NCBI GenBank assembly: GCA_937890005.1
Contig: CALBZA010000057.1
Coordinates: 1-16,168 of the forward strand
Direction: 5' to 3'
Length of the DNA: 16,168 nucleotides
From: an uncultured Verrucomicrobia subdivision 3 bacterium
GTDB lineage: Bacteria > Verrucomicrobiota > Verrucomicrobiia > Limisphaerales > DASXHY01
Made by a program: the position numbers and the translations under genes. The notes under the pieces are model-generated. The model was given only the letters and a program-made list of their open reading frames with translations. It did no database searches and was not told the origin of the DNA. Of the stretch, positions 6,883 through 14,161 are shown one piece after another. Positions within the stretch are counted from its first letter, which is position 1. Each line of letters starts with the position of its first letter.

Positions 6883-6936
6883 CCGCCCGATCCCCGGATA
6901 CGTCCGTTGCAAGAGCAACTCAGGAATCCAAAATCT

Positions 6937-7596
6937 ATGAGTGAATCTTCACCCAACGACGGCTTTTCCGTTTCCCGTCGTTCATTCCTTAAAACGTTCG
7001 GAACATCCGCCGCGGTCGCCGCCACGGCTCAGGTCACCGCCGTTGCCGCCGAACTGGAAAAGGTAAACGCCGAAAAGATCGTCGGTCCCGAGGCGGTCTC
7101 CATTACGCTTCAGGTGAACGGCAAACCGCTCCGGCTCCAGCTCGAACCGCGCGTCACACTCCTTGAGGCGCTGCGCAATCATTCGCCGCTGACCGGTTCG
7201 AAGGAAGTGTGCGATCGCGCCAGCTGCGGTGCCTGCACGGTTCTGGTGGACGACAAACCCGTTTACGCCTGCTCGATGCTGGCCATCGAGGCCCAGGGCA
7301 AAGCCGTCACCACAATTGAAGGACTTGCGCCGGATGGAAAACTGACGCCCGTTCAGGAGGCGTTTGTTTCCGAAGACGCCTTGATGTGCGGCTATTGCAC
7401 CCCTGGATTTGTGATGAGCATCACGGCATTGCTGAGGAAGAATTCCAAACCAACCGCCGAGGATGTGAAGCATGCCTGCGCCGGCAATCTCTGCCGCTGC
7501 GGCACGCAACCCCGAATCCTTCAGGCCGCGCTCAAGGCGGCCGGTGTCAAACTGAGCAGCAACACGGAGGTAATTTCCTATGCCAGGCTGGCCTGA
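6937..7596 (+). CDS. Tat-exported (2Fe-2S) subunit of xanthine dehydrogenase/aldehyde oxidoreductase-type molybdoenzyme (PaoA-like)
   Basis: The iron-sulfur subunit of a molybdenum hydroxylase (219 aa; E. coli PaoA is about 229 aa). It carries electrons from the molybdenum site to FAD. It begins with a near-perfect twin-arginine signal, SRRSFLK (13-19), then a hydrophobic stretch to about residue 38. The plant-type [2Fe-2S] ligands are C92, C97, C100 and C112; the second cluster ligands are C151, C154, C186 and C188 (CGYC ... CRC). The residue before CGYC, usually Gln at the pterin contact, is Met150 here. I chose ATG 6937 (AGGA 11 nt upstream) over TTG 6907, because it leaves a standard Tat n-region. 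The gene overlaps the next by 17 bp. Activity is probably periplasmic, as for PaoABC. Confidence 0.92.
   Translation: MSESSPNDGFSVSRRSFLKTFGTSAAVAATAQVTAVAAELEKVNAEKIVGPEAVSITLQVNGKPLRLQLEPRVTLLEALRNHSPLTGSKEVCDRASCGACTVLVDDKPVYACSMLAIEAQGKAVTTIEGLAPDGKLTPVQEAFVSEDALMCGYCTPGFVMSITALLRKNSKPTAEDVKHACAGNLCRCGTQPRILQAALKAAGVKLSSNTEVISYARLA
7566..7571 (+). promoter_or_regulatory. Ribosome binding site GGAGGT for the catalytic subunit gene
   Basis: A strong Shine-Dalgarno GGAGGT with 8 nt spacing to ATG 7580 lies inside the end of the upstream gene. It supports the 17-bp overlapping start and is stronger than any site before the operon's first gene. Confidence 0.75.
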
Positions 7597-9673
7597 TAAC
7601 AGAGTTCACATCGGCAGCAGCGCCAAACGGGTGGACGGCCCGGCGAAGGTCACCGGCGCAGCAAAATACGCGTCGGACGTTCAGCCGGACGGCTGCCTGT
7701 ATGGAATGATCCTTCGTTCCAAATGGCCCGCTGCGAAAATTACAGCGATCAATGTCGAAAAGGCGAAGCAGATTCCCGGTGTAAAGGCGATCGTCCTTCG
7801 CGATAACCGCGAACAACGCACCGTCCGCTACTACGGCGAAGAACTGGCCGCAGTGGCCGCGACGACCAAACAGGCGTGCGAAGATGCCCTCCGCGCCATC
7901 ACCGTAACGGCCGAAGAACTTCCATTTGTCGTCAAGGAAGAAGAAGCGATGAAGGAGAACGCGCCGCGCGTCTGGCCTGAAGGTGCAAACACTTCTCGCC
8001 CGCGAACCGAAGAAAGAGGCGATCCCAACAAAGGATTTGCCGATTCGGCCGTGGTGGTTGAAGGATTTTTTTCCACGCCGGTTCAGATTCATCATCCGCT
8101 CGAAACCCACGGCAATACGATTTCGGTCACCGACGACGGTGTCACCTGCTGGGCATCGACCCAGGGCATCGGCGGCGTGCGCAATGACCTCGCGGGTTTT
8201 ATGAATGTTCCCCAGAGCAAGGCGCGAGTCCTCTGTGAATACATGGGCGGCGGGTTCGGGGCGAAGATGGGGCTCGGCATCGAAGGCGGCCTCGCGGCAA
8301 AGCTTTCACAGGAAGCGAAAGCGCCGGTGAAGCTGATGCTGACGCGCTTTGACCAGTCGCTCGCCGTTGGAAACCGCCCTTCGACTTTTCAAAAAATCCG
8401 CCTCGGCGCCACCGCCGACGGACAACTGCTCGCATTCGAACTGGAAAACTATGGCACGCCCGGCTTTGCCTCTGGCGGTTCGAGCGCGGCGGGCAGCGGC
8501 GATGTTTCGATTCCTGCGCCCTACATTTATCACGTGCCAAACATCCGGGTGAAGCAAACCTCCGTCGCCATCAACGCCGGTTCCGCCCGCGCCTTTCGCG
8601 CACCGGGTCATCCGGCGGCATCTTTCGGGATGGAATCGATCCTCGATGAACTTGCCACGAAACTCGACATCGACCCGATCGAACTGCGGATCAAAAACGA
8701 CCGCTCCAATGTCCGCCAAACGCGCGAAAAACAATTCCGTCTTGGCGCCGAACGATTCGGCTGGAAGGAGAAATACAAGAAGGCCGGCAGTTCACCGGGC
8801 CGGATCAAAACGGGCGTCGGTTGCGCGGCGGCGACGTGGGGCGGCGGCGGACGCGGCACCCAGGCTGAAGCGCAGATCCATCCGGACGGCTCGGTCGAAG
8901 TCCGTTGCGGAACGCAGGATCTCGGCACCGGCACCAAGACTCTGATCGCGGTCATCGCTGCCGATGTTTTCGGCCTGAGGCCGGATCAGATTCAGGTTCG
9001 CGTCGGCGACACGCTGTTCCCACCGTCCGGGGCCAGCGGCGGGAGCACGACGGCAGCTTCGGTTTCACCCGCCATTTTCGACACCTGCACAAAAGCACTG
9101 GAACAGCTGCAAACTCAAACCGGCGTTGCGGATGCGCGGGGTGATCAATGGAAGGACGCCTGTAAAAAGCTCGGCATGAATCCAATCACCGTCCAAGGTC
9201 GCTGGCAGCAGGGACTTTCTTCCAGCGGCGCGGCGGGAGTTCAATTCGCCGAAGTGGAAGTTGATACCGAAACAGGGTTCGTGAAGGTGAAGAAAATCAC
9301 CTGTGTTCAGGACGGCGGATTGATCGTCAGCAAGCTCACCGCAGAAAGCCAGGTCAACGGCGGCATCATCATGGGCATCGGCTACGCGCTCTACGAGGAA
9401 CGCATCATGGACGAACTCTCCGGCGTGGTGCTGAATCCGAATTTCGAAACCTACAAGCTGCCCGGCATTGCCGACATGCCGGAGCTGGACATCGTCCTGC
9501 TCGAAATGCCTGAACGCGGGGTCATCGGCATCGGCGAGCCGGTCACCATCCCGACTGCTTCTGCCATCGCCAACGCCGTGGCCAATGCGATTGGCGTTCG
9601 CGTTGGCAGCCTTCCAATCACGCCGCAGAAAATCCTCCGCGCCCTCGGCAAAGACAGGAGTTCCGTCGTATGA
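7580..9673 (+). CDS. Molybdopterin-binding catalytic subunit, xanthine dehydrogenase family (PaoC-like)
   Basis: The large catalytic subunit (697 aa; PaoC about 732 aa) holding the molybdenum-cytosine-dinucleotide-type cofactor and hydroxylating an aldehyde or N-heterocycle; the substrate cannot be read from sequence. Family motifs: VDGPAKVTGAAKYASDV (18-34), YYGEELAAVAA (84-94), HHPLETHG (171-178), MGGGFGAK (222-229), RAFRAPG (337-343), a glycine-rich WGGGGRGTQAEAQ segment, and GIGEP near the C-terminus with the probable catalytic base E653. It has no signal peptide of its own, so it would be exported folded with the Tat-bearing subunit (inference from PaoABC). It starts inside the previous gene and ends in an ATGA overlap with the FAD subunit. 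No cofactor-insertion chaperone (XdhC/PaoD) is in the window. Confidence 0.95.
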   Translation: MPGWPDNRVHIGSSAKRVDGPAKVTGAAKYASDVQPDGCLYGMILRSKWPAAKITAINVEKAKQIPGVKAIVLRDNREQRTVRYYGEELAAVAATTKQACEDALRAITVTAEELPFVVKEEEAMKENAPRVWPEGANTSRPRTEERGDPNKGFADSAVVVEGFFSTPVQIHHPLETHGNTISVTDDGVTCWASTQGIGGVRNDLAGFMNVPQSKARVLCEYMGGGFGAKMGLGIEGGLAAKLSQEAKAPVKLMLTRFDQSLAVGNRPSTFQKIRLGATADGQLLAFELENYGTPGFASGGSSAAGSGDVSIPAPYIYHVPNIRVKQTSVAINAGSARAFRAPGHPAASFGMESILDELATKLDIDPIELRIKNDRSNVRQTREKQFRLGAERFGWKEKYKKAGSSPGRIKTGVGCAAATWGGGGRGTQAEAQIHPDGSVEVRCGTQDLGTGTKTLIAVIAADVFGLRPDQIQVRVGDTLFPPSGASGGSTTAASVSPAIFDTCTKALEQLQTQTGVADARGDQWKDACKKLGMNPITVQGRWQQGLSSSGAAGVQFAEVEVDTETGFVKVKKITCVQDGGLIVSKLTAESQVNGGIIMGIGYALYEERIMDELSGVVLNPNFETYKLPGIADMPELDIVLLEMPERGVIGIGEPVTIPTASAIANAVANAIGVRVGSLPITPQKILRALGKDRSSVV

Positions 9674-10632
9674 ACGTTTTCCAATACGCCACCGCACAAT
9701 CTCCCGCGACAGCCCGCGAACTGGCGGGTTCCAATGGCGCCTATCTCGCCGGCGGCAACGATCTGCTCAACCGGATGAAGGATCATCTCGTCGAGCCGAA
9801 AACGCTGGTGAACATCAAGTCACTCCCCGGCCTGAACAAGATCGAAACCGGCGATCAGCTCTGGAAGATCGGCGCCACGGTCACCATTGCCGAACTGGAA
9901 GATCATTCTGAACTGAAAAAGGTGTTTCCCGGATTGCAGGAAGCCGCGGCAGAAGTCGGTTCCCGACAGATTCGCAACGTCGCTACCGTCGGCGGCAATC
10001 TCTCGCAACATTCGCGCTGCTGGTATTACCGCCATCGCGACACCGTTTGCCTCAAGAAGAATGGCGACCTTTGTTATGCCCGCCATGGTGAGAACAAATA
10101 TCACAGCCTGTTCAGCGGAAACACGTGCATCAGCCCGGTCGTTTCAAATCTCTCCATCGCACTCGCAGCACTCGACACGACGGCGATTGTTTGGCGTGAC
10201 GGTAAGGAAGTTCGCCTGAGCATTCCGGAACTTTACGCGAGAGCCTGGGAAAATCCGACGGCGCACAACTCCCTTCAGGTCGGTGATCTGATTCTTCGGG
10301 TCGAAATTCCCGTTCAAGGACGTCGGAGTGCTTATCAGCAGATCAGCGAAAAGGCGTCCTTCGACTGGGCGCTCGTGAGTTGTTCCGCCGCAGCCAGGGT
10401 GGATGGAAAGAAAGTCGGCCAGGTGAAGATCGCGCTTGGCGCCATTTCACCGGTACCACACATGGTCCGAACCGCGCATGAGTTTCTGGAGGGAAAAACC
10501 TTGGACGAAGCCACCGCCGATCGTGCCGCCGACCTGATCCTCGCGGGCGCGCAACCGATGGAACACAATGGTTACAAACTGGCGATCGCCCGCGCCCTGA
10601 TTCGCCGCACACTGCTTCAACTCGTTGCCTGA
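9670..10632 (+). CDS. FAD-binding subunit M with PaoB-like [4Fe-4S] loop
   Basis: The FAD subunit (320 aa; PaoB about 318 aa) passes electrons from the Fe-S clusters to the acceptor. The FAD pyrophosphate loop is AGGNDLLNRMK (27-37), followed by IRNVATVGGN (101-110). After it comes a loop with C117 (SRCWYYR), C127, C135 and C153 (GNTCIS), whose spacing agrees with the cluster loop of PaoB and resembles that of 4-hydroxybenzoyl-CoA reductase subunit beta, so a [4Fe-4S] cluster is likely. The C-terminal CO-dehydrogenase flavoprotein-type domain is complete. It starts in ATGA with the previous stop, with AGGAG 9 nt upstream, so it is translationally coupled. No signal peptide; export by association is inferred. 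Confidence 0.93.
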   Translation: MNVFQYATAQSPATARELAGSNGAYLAGGNDLLNRMKDHLVEPKTLVNIKSLPGLNKIETGDQLWKIGATVTIAELEDHSELKKVFPGLQEAAAEVGSRQIRNVATVGGNLSQHSRCWYYRHRDTVCLKKNGDLCYARHGENKYHSLFSGNTCISPVVSNLSIALAALDTTAIVWRDGKEVRLSIPELYARAWENPTAHNSLQVGDLILRVEIPVQGRRSAYQQISEKASFDWALVSCSAAARVDGKKVGQVKIALGAISPVPHMVRTAHEFLEGKTLDEATADRAADLILAGAQPMEHNGYKLAIARALIRRTLLQLVA

Positions 10633-10637
10633 CCGAT

Positions 10638-10844
10638 ATGAAACCTGACATCTGCTGCCGGCATTTGCGTTCCAAGAAGCTCTACATTCCCGAACAGGAG
10701 AACGAGGTCTTCGCCGTCGCCGGAGACGAGTTTCTTCATCACAGCCATTGCTGGTGCAATCGAACGCTGACAGAAGTGGGTTTCGACGACGGCCAGGTGA
10801 GCGTTCCGCTGTGCAATCCTACGCGGAGCTGTTTCGAAGCATGA
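10638..10844 (+). CDS. Small Cys/His-rich conserved hypothetical protein
   Basis: A 68-aa protein starting 5 nt after the FAD subunit stop, so very probably in the same operon. It has six cysteines (C6, C7, C38, C40, C59, C65) and a HHSHCWCN motif (34-41), which suggest metal or Fe-S binding, though this is inference. I recall similar small proteins with a CWCN motif in Verrucomicrobiota but know no function. No Shine-Dalgarno is visible, in keeping with coupling. The stop codon TGA (10842-10844) lies on the first bases of the downstream palindromic element, so the original C-terminus may have been changed by that insertion. It could be an accessory or maturation protein for the molybdoenzyme; nothing proves it. 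Confidence 0.65.
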   Translation: MKPDICCRHLRSKKLYIPEQENEVFAVAGDEFLHHSHCWCNRTLTEVGFDDGQVSVPLCNPTRSCFEA

Positions 10845-10988
10845 GAGCGTGTCTGAAAAATTTCGGGGCGCGCCTGTGTCACTTGCGACCAGCCGCAGGG
10901 CTTCGAAACTTTCCGGCGATTCTTGTTTTTCGGACGGCCGCGGCTGGTCTGCGACACAGCCGCGCTCCATCTTCAGACAGACTCTAAG
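10842..10988. mobile_element. MITE-like palindromic element, about 147 bp
   Basis: Both ends carry the same terminal sequence in inverted orientation: TGAGAGCGTGTCTGAA (10842-10857) and, on the minus strand from 10987, TTAGAGTCTGTCTGAA. The arms go on inward as GGGGCGCGCCTGTGTC and GGAGCGCGGCTGTGTC, then GACCAGCCGC, leaving a centre of about 40 bp. There is no reading frame worth calling. It fits a non-autonomous miniature inverted-repeat element or a long REP-like repeat. The core also occurs at 5075-5098. Confidence 0.7.
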
Positions 10989-10993
10989 AAACG

Positions 10994-11025
10994 GCGCCCT
11001 GTTCACAGAAGGGAACGTAGGGCGC
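10994..11025 (+). terminator. Stem-loop after the molybdenum hydroxylase operon (possible terminator)
   Basis: GCGCCCT (10994-11000) pairs with AGGGCGC (11019-11025), and GTTC/GAAC pairs inside it. There is no T-run after it on the plus strand (CAAAGAGG follows), so it may only be an RNA-stabilising hairpin or part of a repeat. Confidence 0.35.
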
Positions 11026-11110
11026 AAAGAGGTGGGAGGATTTTGAAATCACGGAATTGACGTTCATCGCCGATTCCATTTCACCTGAAGTTCTCCTTAC
11101 AGCATGGCTC

Positions 11111-11147
11111 AAAAACAATGCTGCCGACCCGGAGAGGTCGGCAGCAT
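11111..11147 (-). terminator. Rho-independent terminator of the secreted-protein gene
   Basis: A perfect 12-bp stem, ATGCTGCCGACC (11118-11129) with GGTCGGCAGCAT (11136-11147), and a 6-nt loop. Read on the minus strand it is followed by TGTTTTTG, the expected U-rich tail. It begins 21 bp after the stop codon of the minus-strand gene. Confidence 0.88.
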
Positions 11148-11167
11148 CGTGTCAGGTCAGATTTCGC

Positions 11168-13132
11168 TCAAGGAACGACTGTTACCGATGAGCTGGTTGC
11201 GTTCGGAATGTTGATGTTCGACAGGTTTGTCGCGGTCACCGTGAAAGTGCCGGTCGTGCTGAAATACAGATCCTGGGTTACGGTTCCATTCACAAGAGCA
11301 CTCGCCAGCGGAAGGGCCGCGTTAACATCCGAAGAAGAGAGCTCGATCAGATTGCCGGATGCTGTGGTGACAATGTGATAGTTCGCATCGACGGCATGAA
11401 TGGTCACGGTAACCATGCCACCCTCACTGAGACTCACAGGTGTCGGCGTACCGACCTTGCCTGTCGCGGTATTGGGCGCATTCGTTTCACCTGGCAGGAG
11501 AACCTGCAGCTGGCTGAAGGTTCGATTCACCAGCGCGAAGTAGCTCGCCGAATTATCCGGGAGAGAGTCAGCGGAAATAAGAGCCCATCGCCTTCCTCCT
11601 TGTGAAATCGGAGTCACATTCGCCAATGCCGTCCAGTTCGTGAGACCGGAAACTGACGAACCACCGATCAGAGTGAAGCCGCTGTCCGGCAAGGTCCATT
11701 TAATCCAATAAGGAGCATTGGTGGGCACCAGGTTCACCACACCGACACCGTCGCTGTGGCCAAGATCCCAGATCGTGGTATCCAGCTGATTCGTGCCAGC
11801 CTTGGTGAAATCTTCGTCAATCTGTGTTCCGGCCGTTCCCGATATGGAAATTCTGGCCCAATCATGCGGGATACCACCATTTGCAGGGTTGCCATAGTTT
11901 TGGATTCCAAACCGGACCTGCATCGGAGGACTGAAGTAAGTGACTGCATCCTCCTCACTCAAATCAATCGAGAAGGGAACTGGAGCGGCTCCGGGCGCTT
12001 CCAGGGTTCCGTTCGTGTTGCTGAGGAATGTCAACGTCCATTTCCCCGCAAGAACCGAATTGGTGACCCTCAGCGCGACGTTGTGTTGATCCGGGTTTGA
12101 GCCGGGCGCATTCGTCTTCCAGGAGACGTTCGCCACGCAGGTGGTATCGGTCCCCGAGCCGCTGATAATTTGCAGCCAGAGAACATTCGGGTCGGTGTAA
12201 TCCGCGCCCGAGTATCCGTTCCCACCTTGAATGAAATGAATGTGGTGATCCAATCCTCCCGGCGATGTTGCATTATCCAGAACCGTGAAGGAGTAAGTCA
12301 CCGGGAACGTGCCATAGATCCAGCTTTCACTCGTATCAACCGGTTGAATCTGTGCGCGTCCAAACTGACCTGACCCCCCGAACAGTCGAAGGGCGGGCGT
12401 GGCTTTTTCAATCGTCAATGTGGGCGGCGGCGGATTCGGAATCTCGCCGGTCAGCCTGATGTTGTCGATCCAGACCGTTTGCGGTCCGACAAGGACATTG
12501 TTCCCGTAGGCGCCGGCATCCATGCCGATGATGATGTTGACAAGACCGTCAATCAAATCGCCGAAGTTCTGTGTGACCTGCCTGAGATCGACACTGACAT
12601 GATTCCAGTTCGTATTCAGCTCACCTGCACCATTTGTCGCCGGTATGGCGAAATAATAGATCCAGTCCTGGCTGAAGCTTGGACCTCGGGAGCCCACGCG
12701 CATGAATCCGAAATCCAGCGATCCCTCCCCCAATGATCCGTTCACACCCGCAGCCGATGTATTTGTGCGAATCACCGAAGTTTCGTCGTAACGGATATCG
12801 AAAGAGAGATTTGTCCACGTGGCCAAATCCAATGGGGCGTAATTTGGGCCCGCCCCGTCCCACAGGACATACTGATCGCCTCCCGTAAAGTTGAGATACA
12901 ATTGAAGAGAACCAGAATTCGGGTTGTTGCTAGAGTCATTGGATGGATCCCAAAAAACACCCTGGAAGACCCCTCCAAACCAATTTCCCCATGTGGTGTT
13001 GTAAGGCGTTGTCGTCACCTCGTCAGTGTCAAAACTGTAGAGTGTCCGATTCGTAACCTGCGCTTGAATTGAACCAGTCAGTGACATCACCGCGATCATC
13101 ACTGACAGGAGTGAGACGTGCTTGATTTTCAT
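11168..13132 (-). CDS. Secreted beta-rich protein with CBM-like and Ig-like regions
   Basis: A 654-aa protein with a Sec signal peptide, MKIKHVSLLSVMIAVMSLTG, and likely cleavage after A24. Residues about 28-228 look like a jelly-roll carbohydrate-binding-type domain, ending in the characteristic VWIDNIRLTG. A proline-rich linker follows (231-238), then a long Thr/Ser/Asn/Gly-rich beta region. The last 100 residues or so (VSLSEGGMVTVTIHAVDANYHIV... TGTFTVTATNLS) resemble a bacterial Ig-like repeat. No catalytic motif, membrane anchor or sorting tail is visible. The frame runs back to 13294, but only the ATG at 13132 gives a signal peptide at the N-terminus. It stands alone on its strand and has its own terminator. 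Function unknown; binding of a polysaccharide or surface role is inference. Confidence 0.8.
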   Translation of the reverse strand: MKIKHVSLLSVMIAVMSLTGSIQAQVTNRTLYSFDTDEVTTTPYNTTWGNWFGGVFQGVFWDPSNDSSNNPNSGSLQLYLNFTGGDQYVLWDGAGPNYAPLDLATWTNLSFDIRYDETSVIRTNTSAAGVNGSLGEGSLDFGFMRVGSRGPSFSQDWIYYFAIPATNGAGELNTNWNHVSVDLRQVTQNFGDLIDGLVNIIIGMDAGAYGNNVLVGPQTVWIDNIRLTGEIPNPPPPTLTIEKATPALRLFGGSGQFGRAQIQPVDTSESWIYGTFPVTYSFTVLDNATSPGGLDHHIHFIQGGNGYSGADYTDPNVLWLQIISGSGTDTTCVANVSWKTNAPGSNPDQHNVALRVTNSVLAGKWTLTFLSNTNGTLEAPGAAPVPFSIDLSEEDAVTYFSPPMQVRFGIQNYGNPANGGIPHDWARISISGTAGTQIDEDFTKAGTNQLDTTIWDLGHSDGVGVVNLVPTNAPYWIKWTLPDSGFTLIGGSSVSGLTNWTALANVTPISQGGRRWALISADSLPDNSASYFALVNRTFSQLQVLLPGETNAPNTATGKVGTPTPVSLSEGGMVTVTIHAVDANYHIVTTASGNLIELSSSDVNAALPLASALVNGTVTQDLYFSTTGTFTVTATNLSNINIPNATSSSVTVVP

Positions 13133-13636
13133 AGGTTGGGTTTTTGCAGCTTCGTTTTGGACCGAAGCAATCGACATCACGAGGGAACACGGGAAGTGAC
13201 TCGATTGCCGATATTGGATTGCGCCTCTTTTAGCGCAGCACCAGAGGATCGGACATATGACAAATGTCATGTTTTTTACCCTTCCCATGGCCATCGAAAG
13301 AATCCTTTGGTGCTTCGAGGCACCCCCGGCTCATTCCCCCGTCTTCCGAAGTCGTTCACAGAACGACGATTACGAAACTTCCGTTACGCTGTGCATTTGG
13401 ATCTGGAGGAATTGTTGAGAAATGGGGGGATGTTAACTCTCACAGAAGGAAACGAAGGCATTGGAGGATTTTCGCTCGCTGGAATTCCATTGCTGGGTGC
13501 TGCAGACACCGTGGCTTCAGCCGGGTGTGCAGACTGAGGAATCGTCAGCCGTTTCAAGGGCCTTCCGAGCTGTGGCTGAAAACGATAAAACATCTTTCAT
13601 CCAGCTTCGCAGGCTGATACGCAGCTCTCAGACATT
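13133..13636. other. Divergent intergenic region, regulatory sites and repeats only
   Basis: About 500 bp between the secreted-protein gene and the VOC gene, with no supportable gene. It holds the palindrome at 13257-13270, a perfect hairpin GTCGTTC-ACA-GAACGAC (13351-13367), a TCACAGAAGG-type repeat (13440-13458) shared with 11003-11021, and an imperfect inverted repeat CTGCAGACACC/GGTGTGCAG (13500-13532). Both promoters must lie here but none is clear. Confidence 0.7.
13257..13270. promoter_or_regulatory. Palindrome ATGACA-AA-TGTCAT, candidate operator
   Basis: A perfect 6-bp inverted repeat with a 2-bp centre, followed by a T-run on the plus strand, 125 bp upstream of the secreted-protein start codon. 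TGACA/TGTCA half-sites are a common form of dimeric regulator site. No regulator can be named. Confidence 0.4.
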
Positions 13637-14086
13637 ATGCCTATCACGCGAATGGATAACGTCCTTATCGTCGTTGACGATCTTGAGACGGTGAAAGCGT
13701 TCTTCATCGAACTCGGACTCAAGCTCGAAGGCGAGACGGTTGTCGAAGGACCAATGGTCGGGCGGCTGATCGGGCTGGAAAATGTCCGCGCCACCCTCGT
13801 CACATTGCGGACTCCCGACGGACAGGGCATTGAGCTGGACAAGTTCCACACGCCCGAAGCGATCAGGTTCGGACCGGTGAACGCCCCCACGAACACGCTC
13901 GGGCTGCGCCGCATCATGTTCGCGGTCGATGGCATCGACGTCCTCATCGCACGCATGCGAACCCACGGAGCGGAAATCATCGGCGAAATGCAATACGAGA
14001 ACACGTACCGCCTCGCATACATCCGAGGACCGGAGGGCATCATCGTGGCGCTGGCTGAGCAGCTGACTGAAGACGGGCTCGCCTAA
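13637..14086 (+). CDS. VOC superfamily protein (glyoxalase/bleomycin-resistance fold)
   Basis: A 149-aa cytoplasmic protein with the paired beta-alpha-beta-beta-beta modules of the vicinal-oxygen-chelate fold: MDNVLIVVDDLETVKAFFIELGL (6-28), ATLVTLRTPDGQGIELDKF (52-70), LGLRRIMFAVDGIDVLIARMRTHGAEIIGE (88-117) and YRLAYIRGPEGIIVALAEQL (124-143). Of the four usual metal-ligand positions, the two glutamates are present (E66, E133), but the two histidine positions are N8 and R92. I recall this as the normal state of a widespread subfamily, so it may not be a glyoxalase I. The ATG at 13637 has no Shine-Dalgarno. Substrate unknown. Confidence 0.88.
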   Translation: MPITRMDNVLIVVDDLETVKAFFIELGLKLEGETVVEGPMVGRLIGLENVRATLVTLRTPDGQGIELDKFHTPEAIRFGPVNAPTNTLGLRRIMFAVDGIDVLIARMRTHGAEIIGEMQYENTYRLAYIRGPEGIIVALAEQLTEDGLA

Positions 14087-14161
14087 CGCATTGCAATTCG
14101 GGAACAACCTTTCGCAAGATCGGGCTATCGCGTTTCCGGCGGTTCAGCCACTGTATGGCGC

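Larger units (their letters stand above)
6542..6936. other. Spacer upstream of the molybdenum hydroxylase operon
   Basis: This 395-bp stretch has no convincing gene; open frames here are short and cross the palindromic element. It contains a 12-bp perfect palindrome GGAGCATGCTCC (6694-6705), the long imperfect palindrome at 6718-6827, and an inverted repeat close to the operon start (6860-6882). The operon promoter should be in the last 100 bp, but no clear -35/-10 pair stands out. Confidence 0.7.
10845..11167. other. Convergent spacer, no gene seen
   Basis: The 323 bp between the end of the operon and the stop of the secreted-protein gene contain the palindromic element, a stem-loop at 10994-11025 and the terminator at 11111-11147. 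Short open frames here run through the palindrome and look non-coding. Confidence 0.75.

Noticed and set aside
7547..8110. 187-codon minus-strand frame over the start of the catalytic subunit
   Set aside because: Antisense to conserved molybdopterin-subunit code, with no start context or domain.
13220..13237. TGCGC...GCGCA inverted repeat near the palindrome
   Set aside because: Only 5-bp arms; such GC-rich pairs are expected by chance in this composition.
13133..13256. Possible sigma-54 (-24/-12) promoter before the secreted-protein gene
   Set aside because: I looked for GG-N10-GC on the minus strand and found no acceptable match.
13178..13294. Upstream start codons for the secreted protein (13294 or M40)
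   Set aside because: They would bury the signal peptide inside the protein; the ATG at 13132 gives a standard secretory N-terminus.
13118..13617. Overlapping plus-strand frames in the divergent spacer, including one reading EFHCWVLQTPWLQPGVQ
   Set aside because: No known domain or ribosome site; the latter peptide looks like translation of a dispersed repeat, so I left it as non-coding.
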